This document shows positions 15,105 through 22,464 of a stretch of DNA of 24,354 nucleotides, in pieces. The stretch comes from Elusimicrobiota bacterium. Its GTDB lineage: Bacteria > Elusimicrobiota > Elusimicrobia > O2-12-FULL-59-9. The translations under genes and the position numbers were made by a program. Position 1 is the first letter of the stretch, and every line of letters begins with the position of its first letter. The stretch is from contig JACQRQ010000203.1 of NCBI GenBank assembly GCA_016206405.1, forward strand, positions 1-24,354, read 5' to 3'. The notes beneath the pieces are model-generated. The model searched no databases. It saw nothing but the letters and a program-made list of their open reading frames with translations, and was not told the DNA's origin.

Positions 15105-16379
15105 ATGTCAAGTAAGAAATGGTTAACTGCGGTGATTTTCCCAGCGCTGTTTTTCGTGAATTTCGCGCGCGCCGAAGAGCCTTCAGCCGGTTCGATCCGT
15201 CCGGATGACTCAGATTCTCAACGTATCGTGGTCTTCAAAAAGGGCGTTTCCATGGCCGACGCCCGACAAATCGCTCAGCAGGCCGGAAATAAAGTGGTCC
15301 GCGACCTGGAGCTCATCAACGCAGTGGTGATCCGCAGCCCGAAGGTTATGATTGAAAGCGTCGACGCCAGGTTGTTTGCCACGGGCGAAGTGCTCAGAAT
15401 CGACGAAGACCTTCTCCGAAATTGGATCAAAGACACGGTTGCCGCCCCTGATTTCGACGACACCGTCAACGCCGTCATAGAGAAATTCACCCCGATGAAG
15501 GCCCCCGCGCGGCCCGAGCCCGCCGGAAACGAGCTTCCGTGGGGAATCAAGAGAGTCAAGGCTCCGGAGGCCTGGCCCACGACCCGCGGCGCCAAAGTCA
15601 AAGTGGCCGTGGTCGACACCGGCATCGACATGGACCACCCCAACCTGGCCGCCAACGTCAAAGGCGGCACCAACGCCTCAATGCCGATTCCCGTGCCCGT
15701 GCCTACGCCGCCGGAAGACGACCATGGCCACGGCACCCATGTTTCCGGGACCATCGCCGCGGCGGTCATCCAAGCCAAGGATTCCGTCATCGGCGTCGCT
15801 CCCGAAGCCGAACTCTACGCCGTCAAAGTTCTTGACGGACAGGGACGCGGATATCTCTCCGGAATCATCTCCGGCATCGAATGGTGCGTGAAAAATAATA
15901 TGAATGTCCTCAATATGAGCCTGGGAGGCCCCGACGACAACCAGTCTTTCCATGACGCCATCACGGCCGCCTACAAGGCCGGAGTGGCCATCGTCGCCGC
16001 CGCCGGCAACGACTCGGGAGGACCGGTGGCCTACCCGGCCGCTTACACGGAAACCATCGCGGTCGCCGCGAGCACCTCGGAAGATGACTTCGCCTATTTC
16101 TCCAGCAAAGGCCCCCAGGTGGACTTCATCGCCCCGGGACATAAGGTCTATTCCACGCTCAAAGACGGCAAGTACGGGACGTACTCCGGAACTTCCATGG
16201 CCTGTCCCCACGTCACGGGCCTGGCCGCTCTGGCGATCGCCCGCTACGGAGTTCGCGGCACGGACGCCGTCCGCGAAGCTCTGCGGCCGGCCGCCGCCAA
16301 GCTGCCCAAGCTGACCTCGGACCAACAGGGCAACGGCCTCATCGACGCTTATAAACTGGTCACGGGCCAAAGCCTTTGA
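15105..16379 (+). CDS. Secreted subtilisin-family (S8) serine protease
   Basis: A 424-residue secreted serine endopeptidase. Signal peptide at about 1-24 (MSSKKWLTAVIFPALFFVNF, cut near ARAEE). An I9-type prodomain follows (about 40-125: RIVVFKKGVSMADARQIAQQ, ELINAVVIRS). The catalytic domain has Asp171 in AVVDTGID, His209 in HGTHVSG, the oxyanion Asn301 in AAAGND and Ser363 in SGTSMACPH: the full triad is intact. The frame opens at 15039, but AGGAGG (15095-15100) and the signal peptide fix ATG 15105. It has its own extended -10 promoter and a strong terminator, hence a single-gene unit. With the metallopeptidase at 10582 it makes two secreted proteases within 6 kb. Confidence 0.95.
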   Translation: MSSKKWLTAVIFPALFFVNFARAEEPSAGSIRPDDSDSQRIVVFKKGVSMADARQIAQQAGNKVVRDLELINAVVIRSPKVMIESVDARLFATGEVLRIDEDLLRNWIKDTVAAPDFDDTVNAVIEKFTPMKAPARPEPAGNELPWGIKRVKAPEAWPTTRGAKVKVAVVDTGIDMDHPNLAANVKGGTNASMPIPVPVPTPPEDDHGHGTHVSGTIAAAVIQAKDSVIGVAPEAELYAVKVLDGQGRGYLSGIISGIEWCVKNNMNVLNMSLGGPDDNQSFHDAITAAYKAGVAIVAAAGNDSGGPVAYPAAYTETIAVAASTSEDDFAYFSSKGPQVDFIAPGHKVYSTLKDGKYGTYSGTSMACPHVTGLAALAIARYGVRGTDAVREALRPAAAKLPKLTSDQQGNGLIDAYKLVTGQSL

Positions 16380-16401
16380 TTCGCTAGCAATAAATATTCG
16401 G

Positions 16402-16441
16402 AAAAAGCCCCCGCGCTCGAAATGAGCGCGGGGGCTTTTTT
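16402..16441 (+). terminator. Strong intrinsic terminator after the subtilisin gene
   Basis: GCCCCCGCGCTC (16407-16418) pairs with GAGCGCGGGGGC (16424-16435) across GAAAT, flanked by AAAAA and TTTTTT. The stem starts about 23 nt after the stop. Confidence 0.93.
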
Positions 16442-16642
16442 ACGCGACCCGCACGACTTGCGTCGAACTCACCGCCGGGGGAAGGATCCACACCGACACC
16501 CGGGCGCAACACGCCGGCCGCTCAACCGGCCGCCGGCTTTACAAACGGCCCGTTGAAGATTGGCCCCCTGCCTCAAATTCCCAAATTGGGAAATTCCCCG
16601 CGCAGCGCGCGGAACGGGCTTCGCCCTGGGTAAATATAGCGA
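16442..16642. other. Gene-free, palindrome-rich gap
   Basis: No gene seen. It holds several inverted repeats: GCCGGCCG/CGGCCGCCGGC near 16512-16536, TTCCCAAATTGGGAA near 16578-16592, CCGCGC-AGC-GCGCGG near 16597-16612, and GGGCTTCGCCC near 16617-16627. Confidence 0.5.
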
Positions 16643-16864
16643 TCAAATTCTGGATGTGCCGACCGTCAACTCTCCATCCTCCCATTCCGCATCCACTTGG
16701 ATGGGCTTGCAGCAGATCTCGCAATCATTGACGAAAGATTGAAATTCGGAACTGGGATCCAGGCCGATTTCAAAATTCTCCCCGCAGTAGGGACATTCGA
16801 TTTCACTCCACTGCTCCTCCGGCAAGGGCTTCACCTCATCTTCGATGTATTGTTCCAATCTCAT
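16643..16864 (-). CDS. Small CPXCG-motif cysteine-rich protein
   Basis: A 73-residue protein of the CPXCG cysteine-rich family, presumed zinc-binding, function unknown. It has CPYCGE (Cys24, Cys27) and a second pair in NDCEICCKPI (Cys48, Cys51, adjacent Cys52), followed by the acidic IQVDAEWEDGELTV end typical of the family. The open frame extends upstream to 187 residues, but the extra N-terminus is translated palindromic DNA and resembles no protein; ATG 16864 has GGGGGA just upstream and a promoter at the right distance. It stands alone on the minus strand in an otherwise non-coding gap. Confidence 0.85.
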   Translation of the reverse strand: MRLEQYIEDEVKPLPEEQWSEIECPYCGENFEIGLDPSSEFQSFVNDCEICCKPIQVDAEWEDGELTVGTSRI

Positions 16865-16903
16865 CGTTCCCCCGAACCTCCAAGCATTTTCCCCACCAGG
16901 AGT

Positions 16904-16932
16904 AGCATAACCCCATTTCCATATTTTTTCAA
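16904..16932 (-). promoter_or_regulatory. Promoter of the CPXCG protein gene
   Basis: On the minus strand: TTGAAA (16927-16932), a 17-nt spacer and TATGCT (16904-16909), 39 nt before the start codon. Confidence 0.6.
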
Positions 16933-16934
16933 GC

Positions 16935-17060
16935 CCCCCCCTTCTCGCACCCTCGCGCTTCGCGCTCGGGCCTGAGGGTCCATGCTCCAGGGGTAAATCG
17001 CAGGGATGCTCCCCAAGGTAGGGGAGGGTGCGGCGCACCCTCCCACTGCGGAATCCGTAG
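16935..17060. repeat. Palindromic non-coding DNA with an 11-bp dyad
   Basis: The stretch contains CGCGCTTCGCGC near 16953-16964 and the near-perfect dyad GGGAGGGTGCG / CGCACCCTCCC (about 17023-17045, one base between arms). These look like REP-type dyads but no second copy is in the window. No coding feature is supported here on either strand. Confidence 0.45.
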
Positions 17061-17105
17061 GGAGGGGTCCGGGCATTCCTTAATTCGGCCTGATCTCCGT
17101 TCGCA

Positions 17106-17263
17106 CACAACCTTATGGTTGTGCTTACTACGACCCTGGGTTTTAACCTGTCGGCGCACCTTGCGCCTTTTCCTGCACCGCAGGCGGTTAAAATCCGTGA
17201 TGGCATCGTATTACCATCACCCCCATTAATGTTCGGCGGGCCATGCCGCCGGATAGGTCGCAG
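17106..17263. ncRNA. Candidate multi-stem structured RNA, strand unresolved
   Basis: A hairpin CACAACC/GGTTGTG (17106-17112 with 17117-17123) precedes a nested multibranch fold: closing stem CTACGACC (17128-17135) with GGTCGCAG (17256-17263, one mismatch); an 11-bp stem GGGTTTTAACC (17138-17148) with GGTTAAAATCC (17186-17196, one G-U) enclosing hairpins GGCGCA/TGCGCC (17153-17167) and CCTGC/GCAGG (17172-17184); then GTGATGG/CCATCAC (17197-17220); then CGGCGG/CCGCCG (17234-17251). Every stem is read directly from the sequence. I do not recognise it as tmRNA, RNase P, SRP, 6S or a known riboswitch. It ends about 90 nt before the ABC transporter start. Confidence 0.45.
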
Positions 17264-17292
17264 CCTGCGCGTTTTAATCCGCTTGACGCCCA

Positions 17293-17327
17293 GGTCTAAA
17301 GACCGGCGCTCGGCGATATGTTAAAAT
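17293..17327 (+). promoter_or_regulatory. Extended -10 promoter and upstream dyad for the ABC transporter
   Basis: TGTTAAAAT (TG 17319-17320, TAAAAT 17322-17327) lies 24 nt before the start codon. Just upstream is the dyad GGTCT-AA-AGACC (17293-17304), whose reverse complement differs at one base from the element core at 12606-12617. Confidence 0.45.
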
Positions 17328-17351
17328 AACCAGCGTCACGACTCGCGCCTC

Positions 17352-19238
17352 ATGAGCACCAACCACTCGCAGGCATCTCAATTGCTTCGCTGCGCGAAAT
17401 GCGGCAAAGTCATTCCGCAGTGGACCCAGGTCTGCCCCCAATGCCTTCACAAACGCACGGTCTTCCGGCGGCTCACCGGCTACATGCAGCCTTACCGCGC
17501 CGAGCTCTCCATCAGCCTGCTGCTGGCGCTGGTCCTGACCGCGCTCGAACTCATCCCGCCCTACTTGACCAAGGTCCTCATCGACGACGTTTTGACCCTC
17601 CCCGGATCGATGTCCCCGGAGGTTCTCGCGCAAAGATTGGAGCTTTTCGCGTGGATCATGGCCGGCATGCTGGCGATCTACGCCCTGACGGCCTTGGCGT
17701 CGATCGTCCGCAACTACCTCATGGAATGGCTCGGCGAAAAAGTCACCTTCGACATACGGGAAGAGATTTACCGGACCCTGCACCGGCTCTCATTGAGCTT
17801 CTACGATAAAAAACAAACGGGGCAAATTCTCTCCCGCGTGACCGGGGACACCGACCGGCTCCAGGTGTTCATCGCCGAGGGCGCCCAAGAGCTCGTGGTC
17901 GACGCTTTGGTTCTCGTCGGCATCGGCGCGATCATGTTTTCGATGAACGCCCGCCTGGCGCTCTTGGCGCTCGCTCCGATGCCGGTCGTCGCCGTCGGCA
18001 CATATTTCTTCGGAGTGAACATCCGTAAAATTTACCAGCGGGTCTGGCGCCGCTTTTCCCAGATGAACGCCCTTCTGACCGACACGCTCCCCGGGATGCG
18101 GGTGATCAAATCCTTCACTCGCGAAAATTACGAAATCGCCCGCTTCGGCCTGCTCAATAAGTATCTTCTGAGCCACAGCGTGGAGGCGGCGACCGTCGCC
18201 GTGCGTTTCTATCCCAGCATGCAGCTCCTTTTGTCCCTGGGATTTGTCATCCTATGGGGGTTCGGGGGCTATATGATCCTGCATGGCGACGCGGAGCTGA
18301 GCGTCGGCGTTTTGGTCGCGTTCGTGGGCTACATGTGGCGTTTTTACGGACCCCTCCAAAGAATCAGCCGCCTCAACCAGCAGCTGCAGCGCGCCGCCAC
18401 CTCGGCCGAAAGGGTCTTTGAGATCATCGACACGCCCTCCGACGTTTTCAGCCCGGCCGACGCCCCCGAGATGCCCGTCATCGACGGCCGGGTGGAATTT
18501 CAAAACGTCTCCTTCAGCTACGAGCCCTGGAAAGGCGCCGAGCTTGTCTTAAAAAACATCAATCTATCGGTCGCGGCGGGGCAAATGGCCGGCATCGTGG
18601 GCTCCAGCGGCGTCGGCAAAACGACGCTGGTCAACCTCATCAACCGTTTTTACGACCCCGGCGAGGGCCGCGTTTTAATCGACGGCAGGGACATAAAAAG
18701 CGTGGAGCTCAAAAGCCTCCGGCGCCAAATCGGCGTGGTCCTGCAGGAGCCCTATATATTTCACGGGACCATCCGGCAAAACATCGGCTACGGCAAGGCG
18801 GGCGCCTCGGAAAAGGAGATCGTCGAAGCCGCCATGGCCGCCAACGCGCACGCCTTCATCATGAAATTTGCGGAGGCCTACGACACCGAAGTCGGCGAGA
18901 GGGGCGTGCGCCTTTCGGCCGGAGAGAAACAGCGCCTGGCCATCGCCCGGGCCATTTTGAACGATCCGCGCATTTTGATCCTGGACGAGGCGACATCCTC
19001 CGTGGACACCGAAACGGAATCCCTCATCCAGGAGGCCTTGAGCCGGCTGACGAAAGGCCGCACGACTTTGGCCATCGCGCACCGCCTCTCCACCCTTCGA
19101 AACGCCGATAAAATTTTTGTGCTTGATGACGGCCGCATCGCCGAGGAAGGAAACCACGAGGAGTTGATGGCGGGCGGCGGCATCTACGCCCGTCTGTGCC
19201 GCCTGCAGGCGGAGCTCTCCCGCGTGAGGGCGCTTTAG
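17352..19238 (+). CDS. ABC exporter (MsbA-like half-transporter) with N-terminal zinc ribbon
   Basis: A 628-residue fused permease-ATPase. Unusually it begins with a zinc ribbon (Cys14, Cys17, Cys28, Cys31; CxxC-x10-CxxC) before the six-helix type-IV exporter membrane domain (about 45-345). The nucleotide-binding domain has Walker A GSSGVGKTT near 416, signature LSAGEKQ near 520 and Walker B ILILDEATSSVD near 540, then the H-loop in LAIAHRLSTLR. The LSAGE variant of LSGGQ is common in this family. The gene is followed 11 nt later by a DUF1854 gene; this ABC-DUF1854 pair is the one annotated elsewhere as cyanophycin-metabolism-associated, but no cyanophycin synthetase or cyanophycinase is in this window. 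Substrate unknown. A short leader follows an extended -10 promoter. Confidence 0.92.
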   Translation: MSTNHSQASQLLRCAKCGKVIPQWTQVCPQCLHKRTVFRRLTGYMQPYRAELSISLLLALVLTALELIPPYLTKVLIDDVLTLPGSMSPEVLAQRLELFAWIMAGMLAIYALTALASIVRNYLMEWLGEKVTFDIREEIYRTLHRLSLSFYDKKQTGQILSRVTGDTDRLQVFIAEGAQELVVDALVLVGIGAIMFSMNARLALLALAPMPVVAVGTYFFGVNIRKIYQRVWRRFSQMNALLTDTLPGMRVIKSFTRENYEIARFGLLNKYLLSHSVEAATVAVRFYPSMQLLLSLGFVILWGFGGYMILHGDAELSVGVLVAFVGYMWRFYGPLQRISRLNQQLQRAATSAERVFEIIDTPSDVFSPADAPEMPVIDGRVEFQNVSFSYEPWKGAELVLKNINLSVAAGQMAGIVGSSGVGKTTLVNLINRFYDPGEGRVLIDGRDIKSVELKSLRRQIGVVLQEPYIFHGTIRQNIGYGKAGASEKEIVEAAMAANAHAFIMKFAEAYDTEVGERGVRLSAGEKQRLAIARAILNDPRILILDEATSSVDTETESLIQEALSRLTKGRTTLAIAHRLSTLRNADKIFVLDDGRIAEEGNHEELMAGGGIYARLCRLQAELSRVRAL

Positions 19239-19249
19239 AAACCAATCCT

Positions 19250-19744
19250 ATGCGCGAGATTTTAAAATGGAAAAACTTGCCGGCCGGAAAGTTCCGCTTG
19301 GAGCGGGGCGCGGACGCCCGGCTCAGCCTGGAAGCCGGGGGCAATAAATACGAGGGAGTCCGCCTGCGGCCGATATTCCCCTTAAGCCGTCCGCTGCGCT
19401 GGATTCAGGTCTCGGACGCGGACGGCGGGCTTCTCGGGGTCATCGACGACCTGGCGGAACTTCCGCCGGAACTCGGGAGGCTTCTGGCCGAAGACATCGG
19501 CCGCGTTTTAAATATTTCCGTCATCAAAGCAATTCACTCGATAAAGTCCCGATACGGCATCATGGATTGGGACGTGGAAGCGGACAGCGGCCGCTCCGTA
19601 TTTGAGGTCAACGACCGGGATCACATCCGGGAGTTCCCGAAGAATAAAATATACGTCAAGGACGTGGAAGGAAACCGCTACGTCATCCCCGACTCCAAAA
19701 AACTCGACGCCAAAAGCTGGGAGCGCCTCGAAGCCGTCTTATAA
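19250..19744 (+). CDS. DUF1854 family protein paired with the ABC exporter
   Basis: A 164-residue soluble protein of family DUF1854, with the typical VRLRPIFPLSRPLRWIQVSDADGGLLGVIDDLAEL block, a middle helix region (LAEDIGRVLNISVIKAIHSIKSRYGIMDW) and a C-terminal VKDVEGNRYVIPDSKKLDAKSWERLE. The frame is open upstream into the transporter gene, but the family start corresponds to ATG 19250. No SD is evident; the 11-nt gap suggests translational coupling. Constant pairing with this ABC transporter type in other genomes implies a functional partner, perhaps a regulator or substrate adaptor; this is inference. The molecular function is unknown. Confidence 0.87.
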   Translation: MREILKWKNLPAGKFRLERGADARLSLEAGGNKYEGVRLRPIFPLSRPLRWIQVSDADGGLLGVIDDLAELPPELGRLLAEDIGRVLNISVIKAIHSIKSRYGIMDWDVEADSGRSVFEVNDRDHIREFPKNKIYVKDVEGNRYVIPDSKKLDAKSWERLEAVL

Positions 19745-19753
19745 CCGGGAATT

Positions 19754-19762
19754 TGTTATAAT
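19754..19762 (+). promoter_or_regulatory. Perfect extended -10 promoter of the aldo/keto reductase gene
   Basis: TGTTATAAT: TGn plus consensus TATAAT (19757-19762), ending 15 nt before the start codon, so the leader is at most about 10 nt and holds no SD. Confidence 0.65.
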
Positions 19763-19777
19763 CTGAAAAAATCCGCC

Positions 19778-20770
19778 ATGCATTACCGGACTTTGGGGAA
19801 AACAGGCTTGGCCGTTTCCGAAATCGGCTTCGGCGCGTGGGGAATCGGCGGCTCCTATTGGGGAAAGACCGACGACGCCGAGTCCCTCAAGGCGCTGCGC
19901 GCCGCTTTTGATGGCGGCGTCGTTTTTTTTGACACCGCCTACGTATACGGGGACGGGCGCAGCGAGCGCCTGATCGCCCAGGCGCTTGCCGGCGCGGGAA
20001 AAAAAGCGGCCGTCGCCACCAAAATCCCGCCGCTCAACATGCGCTGGCCCGCGGATCCGAAAACTCCCCTGAGCGAGGCCTTCCCTCCGGACTGGATCAC
20101 GGCCGCCACCGAGCGAAGCCTCAAGAATCTTGATACCGACTGCATCGACCTGCAGCAGTTTCATGTTTGGACGGATTCCTGGCTCAAGGACCCCCTCTGG
20201 GGCAAGACTTTCGATACCCTGCTGCGGCTCAAAAGCGCCGGAAAAATAAGATTTTGGGGAATATCCATCAATGACCACGCTCCGAACTCCGCCGTCGATC
20301 TCGTCGCCTCCGGGGCGGCTGATTCCGTGCAGGTCATTTTCAACCTCTTTGACCAAAGCCCCGCGGAAAAACTTCTGCCCCTTTGCCGGGAAAAAGGCGT
20401 GGGAGTGATCGCGCGTTGTCCGTTTGATGAAGGCAGCCTCGCAGGGCTGCTTACCCCCGCGACGCGCTTTGAGTCCGGCGATTTCAGGGCCGAATACTTC
20501 GCGGGAGAGCGCCTGAGCGAGACGCTCGATCGCGTCGGCCGGCTGAGATCGGCGCTGCTTGAAAACGGCGCCAACAACGGGACGATGGCTCAGGCCGCGC
20601 TCAAATTCTGCTTGAGCCACGCCGCCGTCGGGACGGTCATCCCCGGCATGCGAAAGACCGCCCATGTGGCCCAAAACATCGTCTCCTCGGACGGCCGCGT
20701 CTTCGCGCCGGACGCGCTGGCCGCGCTGCGCCGGCACGCGTGGAACAGAAACTTTTATCAACCGGGCTAG
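19778..20770 (+). CDS. Aldo/keto reductase
   Basis: A 330-residue NAD(P)H-dependent oxidoreductase of the AKR (beta/alpha)8 family. The start YRTLGKTGLAVSEIGFGAWGIGG is typical. The catalytic tetrad appears complete: Asp52 and Tyr57 in FDTAYVYGDGRSE, Lys82 in VATK and His129 in DLQQFHVW. Substrate is not predictable. No SD is seen; translation probably starts on a very short leader from the extended -10 promoter just upstream. The lipoprotein gene follows after 29 nt and may be co-transcribed. The C-terminal VIPGMRKTAHVAQNI segment is the usual cofactor-phosphate binding region. Confidence 0.92.
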   Translation: MHYRTLGKTGLAVSEIGFGAWGIGGSYWGKTDDAESLKALRAAFDGGVVFFDTAYVYGDGRSERLIAQALAGAGKKAAVATKIPPLNMRWPADPKTPLSEAFPPDWITAATERSLKNLDTDCIDLQQFHVWTDSWLKDPLWGKTFDTLLRLKSAGKIRFWGISINDHAPNSAVDLVASGAADSVQVIFNLFDQSPAEKLLPLCREKGVGVIARCPFDEGSLAGLLTPATRFESGDFRAEYFAGERLSETLDRVGRLRSALLENGANNGTMAQAALKFCLSHAAVGTVIPGMRKTAHVAQNIVSSDGRVFAPDALAALRRHAWNRNFYQPG

Positions 20771-20799
20771 ACTTTCCCGGAAAACATGAGGACTCCAAC

Positions 20800-21981
20800 A
20801 TGAAAAATTCGACTTCCTGTTCCGCTGTGCCGTTTAGATTAAACACCCTCCCCGTGGCGGCGGCCCTATGGGCGGCCTTGTGGGCGTGCGGATGCGCCTC
20901 CTCGGCCGGGGCCCAAAGAACGCAGACTCTTGAAAACCAGGTCCAGGCATTGCAGGCCGAACTCCGTCAGGCGAAGGAAAACGGCGCGAAAGAGGTCAAA
21001 CAAGCGGCTCAGGGCAAAGCCTCTTTGGCATTTCTCCTGGAAGATGCCAAGGCCACGATCAAAGTCATGGAGCAAAGGGTCCGGCAGTTGGAGCGCAGCA
21101 ACCAGACCCTCCAAAACCTGCCGGTAAACAGCAAGAAGGACGCGCGCGGCGAGATCGCCAAGCTGAGCAAAGAAATCGACGCCCTGGGCAAAGCGAAGAC
21201 CGATTTGTATGACCGTCTCAGCAAGCAAGTGCTCAGAAAAAAAGAGCTCCAAGAAGAGCTGGATGCCCAGAAGAAGGAAAACCGAAGCTTGGCCAACAAG
21301 CTCTTCGTCGTGGAAATCTCCCAAGACCGCCTTCAAAAACAGCTCGCCCAAGCGCCGGCCGATGCCTCCCAGCCTGTCCCAGCCGCGCCAACGGACGCGT
21401 CGGCCGCGTCCTCCAAAGCTTCCGTCCCAGACGACACGGACGCTCCCGCGGAGCCGGTCACTGACCCCTTATTGAAGGAATTAGAAAGCTTGGAAAAGGA
21501 CCTTTCCAAGGAATTGAGCGGCGACGCCGTGCAAATCACCCAAACTCCAAAGAGCCTCATCCTCAGCGTCCCCTCCGACGCCCTTTTTGACGCCGGCGCC
21601 AAGGTGGACGCCAAGACGCGCCTGGAAATCAAGGCGGCGGGTCAAAAGACGCTCAAGAAAGTGGCGGCGGCGATGAAAAAAATATCCGAAAGGCCGGTCC
21701 GCGTCGAGGCCAATACCGACAACTCCCCGGTTTCATGGAACGCCGTCAACCGCTACAGCAGTTTGTGGGATTACAGCGCGGCCTGCGCCACTTTGGTCGC
21801 GGAATACCTCTCTCGGGAGGGAGGCATCAACCCGAGAATGCTCAGCGCCGTAGGCTACGGCGAACATCGGCCTTTGGAATCCAACGCCACGGCGGAAGGC
21901 CGCCAAGTGAACCGCCGCATCGAGATCGTCTTGGACACCGCCGGCGCGGCCGATCTCCCCTTCTCTCCCCCGGAACCGTGA
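20800..21981 (+). CDS. OmpA/MotB-domain lipoprotein with coiled coil
   Basis: A 393-residue envelope protein. An N-terminal hydrophobic segment ends in ALWACGCASSAG, compatible with a lipobox (Cys at about 32 or 34). A long coiled coil follows (about 40-185, rich in Q, K, E, L with heptads), then a Pro/Ala/Ser-rich linker (about 190-225), then an OmpA-like peptidoglycan-binding domain (about 240-385) with LFDAGAKVDAK, VRVEANTDNSPVS, LSAVGYGEHRPLESN and NRRIEIVLD. It probably tethers or spans from membrane to peptidoglycan in a diderm cell. Start ATG 20800 has GAGGA 7 nt upstream; the longer open frame upstream runs into the reductase gene. The stop overlaps the next start (TGATG). Confidence 0.9.
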   Translation: MKNSTSCSAVPFRLNTLPVAAALWAALWACGCASSAGAQRTQTLENQVQALQAELRQAKENGAKEVKQAAQGKASLAFLLEDAKATIKVMEQRVRQLERSNQTLQNLPVNSKKDARGEIAKLSKEIDALGKAKTDLYDRLSKQVLRKKELQEELDAQKKENRSLANKLFVVEISQDRLQKQLAQAPADASQPVPAAPTDASAASSKASVPDDTDAPAEPVTDPLLKELESLEKDLSKELSGDAVQITQTPKSLILSVPSDALFDAGAKVDAKTRLEIKAAGQKTLKKVAAAMKKISERPVRVEANTDNSPVSWNAVNRYSSLWDYSAACATLVAEYLSREGGINPRMLSAVGYGEHRPLESNATAEGRQVNRRIEIVLDTAGAADLPFSPPEP

Positions 21982-22451
21982 TGTCGGCTGGAAAAATCGT
22001 CTCCATCTCCAAACTGGCCCGGCTCAGGAAGGGCTGGCGAAAAACCGGCAGGAAGGTTGTCTTCACCAACGGCTGCTATGACCTGCTCCACGCCGGCCAC
22101 GTGCACCTGCTGGAAAAAGCGAAAGCCTTCGGCGACATTTTGATCGTCGGGCTCAACTCCGACGCGTCGGTGCGCAAGCTCGGAAAATCGCCCGAGCGGC
22201 CGATCAACCCTCAAAGTTCGCGGGCGCGGGTGGTGGCGGCTCTGGAGAGCGTCGATTACGTCGCCCTGTTCGACTCCGAGACGCCCGCGGCTCTCATCCG
22301 GACGCTCAAGCCGGACATCCTGGTCAAAGGCGCCGATTACCAGGCCGGGGAAATCGTCGGGCGGCTGGACGCCGGCAAAACGGTGCGCATCCCCCTCAAA
22401 AAGGGATTTTCAACGACAGGACTTATCCGTAAAATTAAAAAATTCGACTGA
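21981..22451 (+). CDS. rfaE2: RfaE2/HldE-C-type nucleotidyltransferase (heptose 1-phosphate adenylyltransferase-like)
   Basis: A 156-residue cytidylyltransferase-fold enzyme equivalent to the C-terminal domain of HldE. Family role: transfer AMP from ATP to D-glycero-beta-D-manno-heptose 1-phosphate in ADP-heptose synthesis for LPS. Seen: FTNGCYDLLHAGHVHLLEKAK with the HxGH nucleotide motif, GLNSDASVRKLGKSPERPINP, LKPDILVKGADY and the family end VRIPLKKGFSTTGLIRKI. No kinase domain is attached, so it is the stand-alone form. The start ATG 21981 overlaps the upstream TGA by one base, implying coupling. Other heptose genes are not in the window, so substrate is by family only. Confidence 0.88.
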   Translation: MSAGKIVSISKLARLRKGWRKTGRKVVFTNGCYDLLHAGHVHLLEKAKAFGDILIVGLNSDASVRKLGKSPERPINPQSSRARVVAALESVDYVALFDSETPAALIRTLKPDILVKGADYQAGEIVGRLDAGKTVRIPLKKGFSTTGLIRKIKKFD

Positions 22452-22464
22452 CCCGGTCACCCGG

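Noticed and set aside
15678..16370. Minus-strand open frame (230 residues) opposite the subtilisin
   Set aside because: Antisense shadow; the plus strand carries the intact Asp-His-Ser triad.
16865..17206. N-terminal extension of the CPXCG protein to 187 residues
   Set aside because: The extension translates palindromic non-coding DNA and crosses the predicted promoter of the short gene.
17283..17288. TTGACG as -35 box for the ABC transporter promoter
   Set aside because: It is 33 nt from the TAAAAT box, far beyond a workable spacer.
17115..17324. Small plus-strand ORF (69 residues) before the ABC transporter
   Set aside because: No RBS, no recognisable motif, and it lies within stems of the candidate structured RNA and reaches into the promoter.
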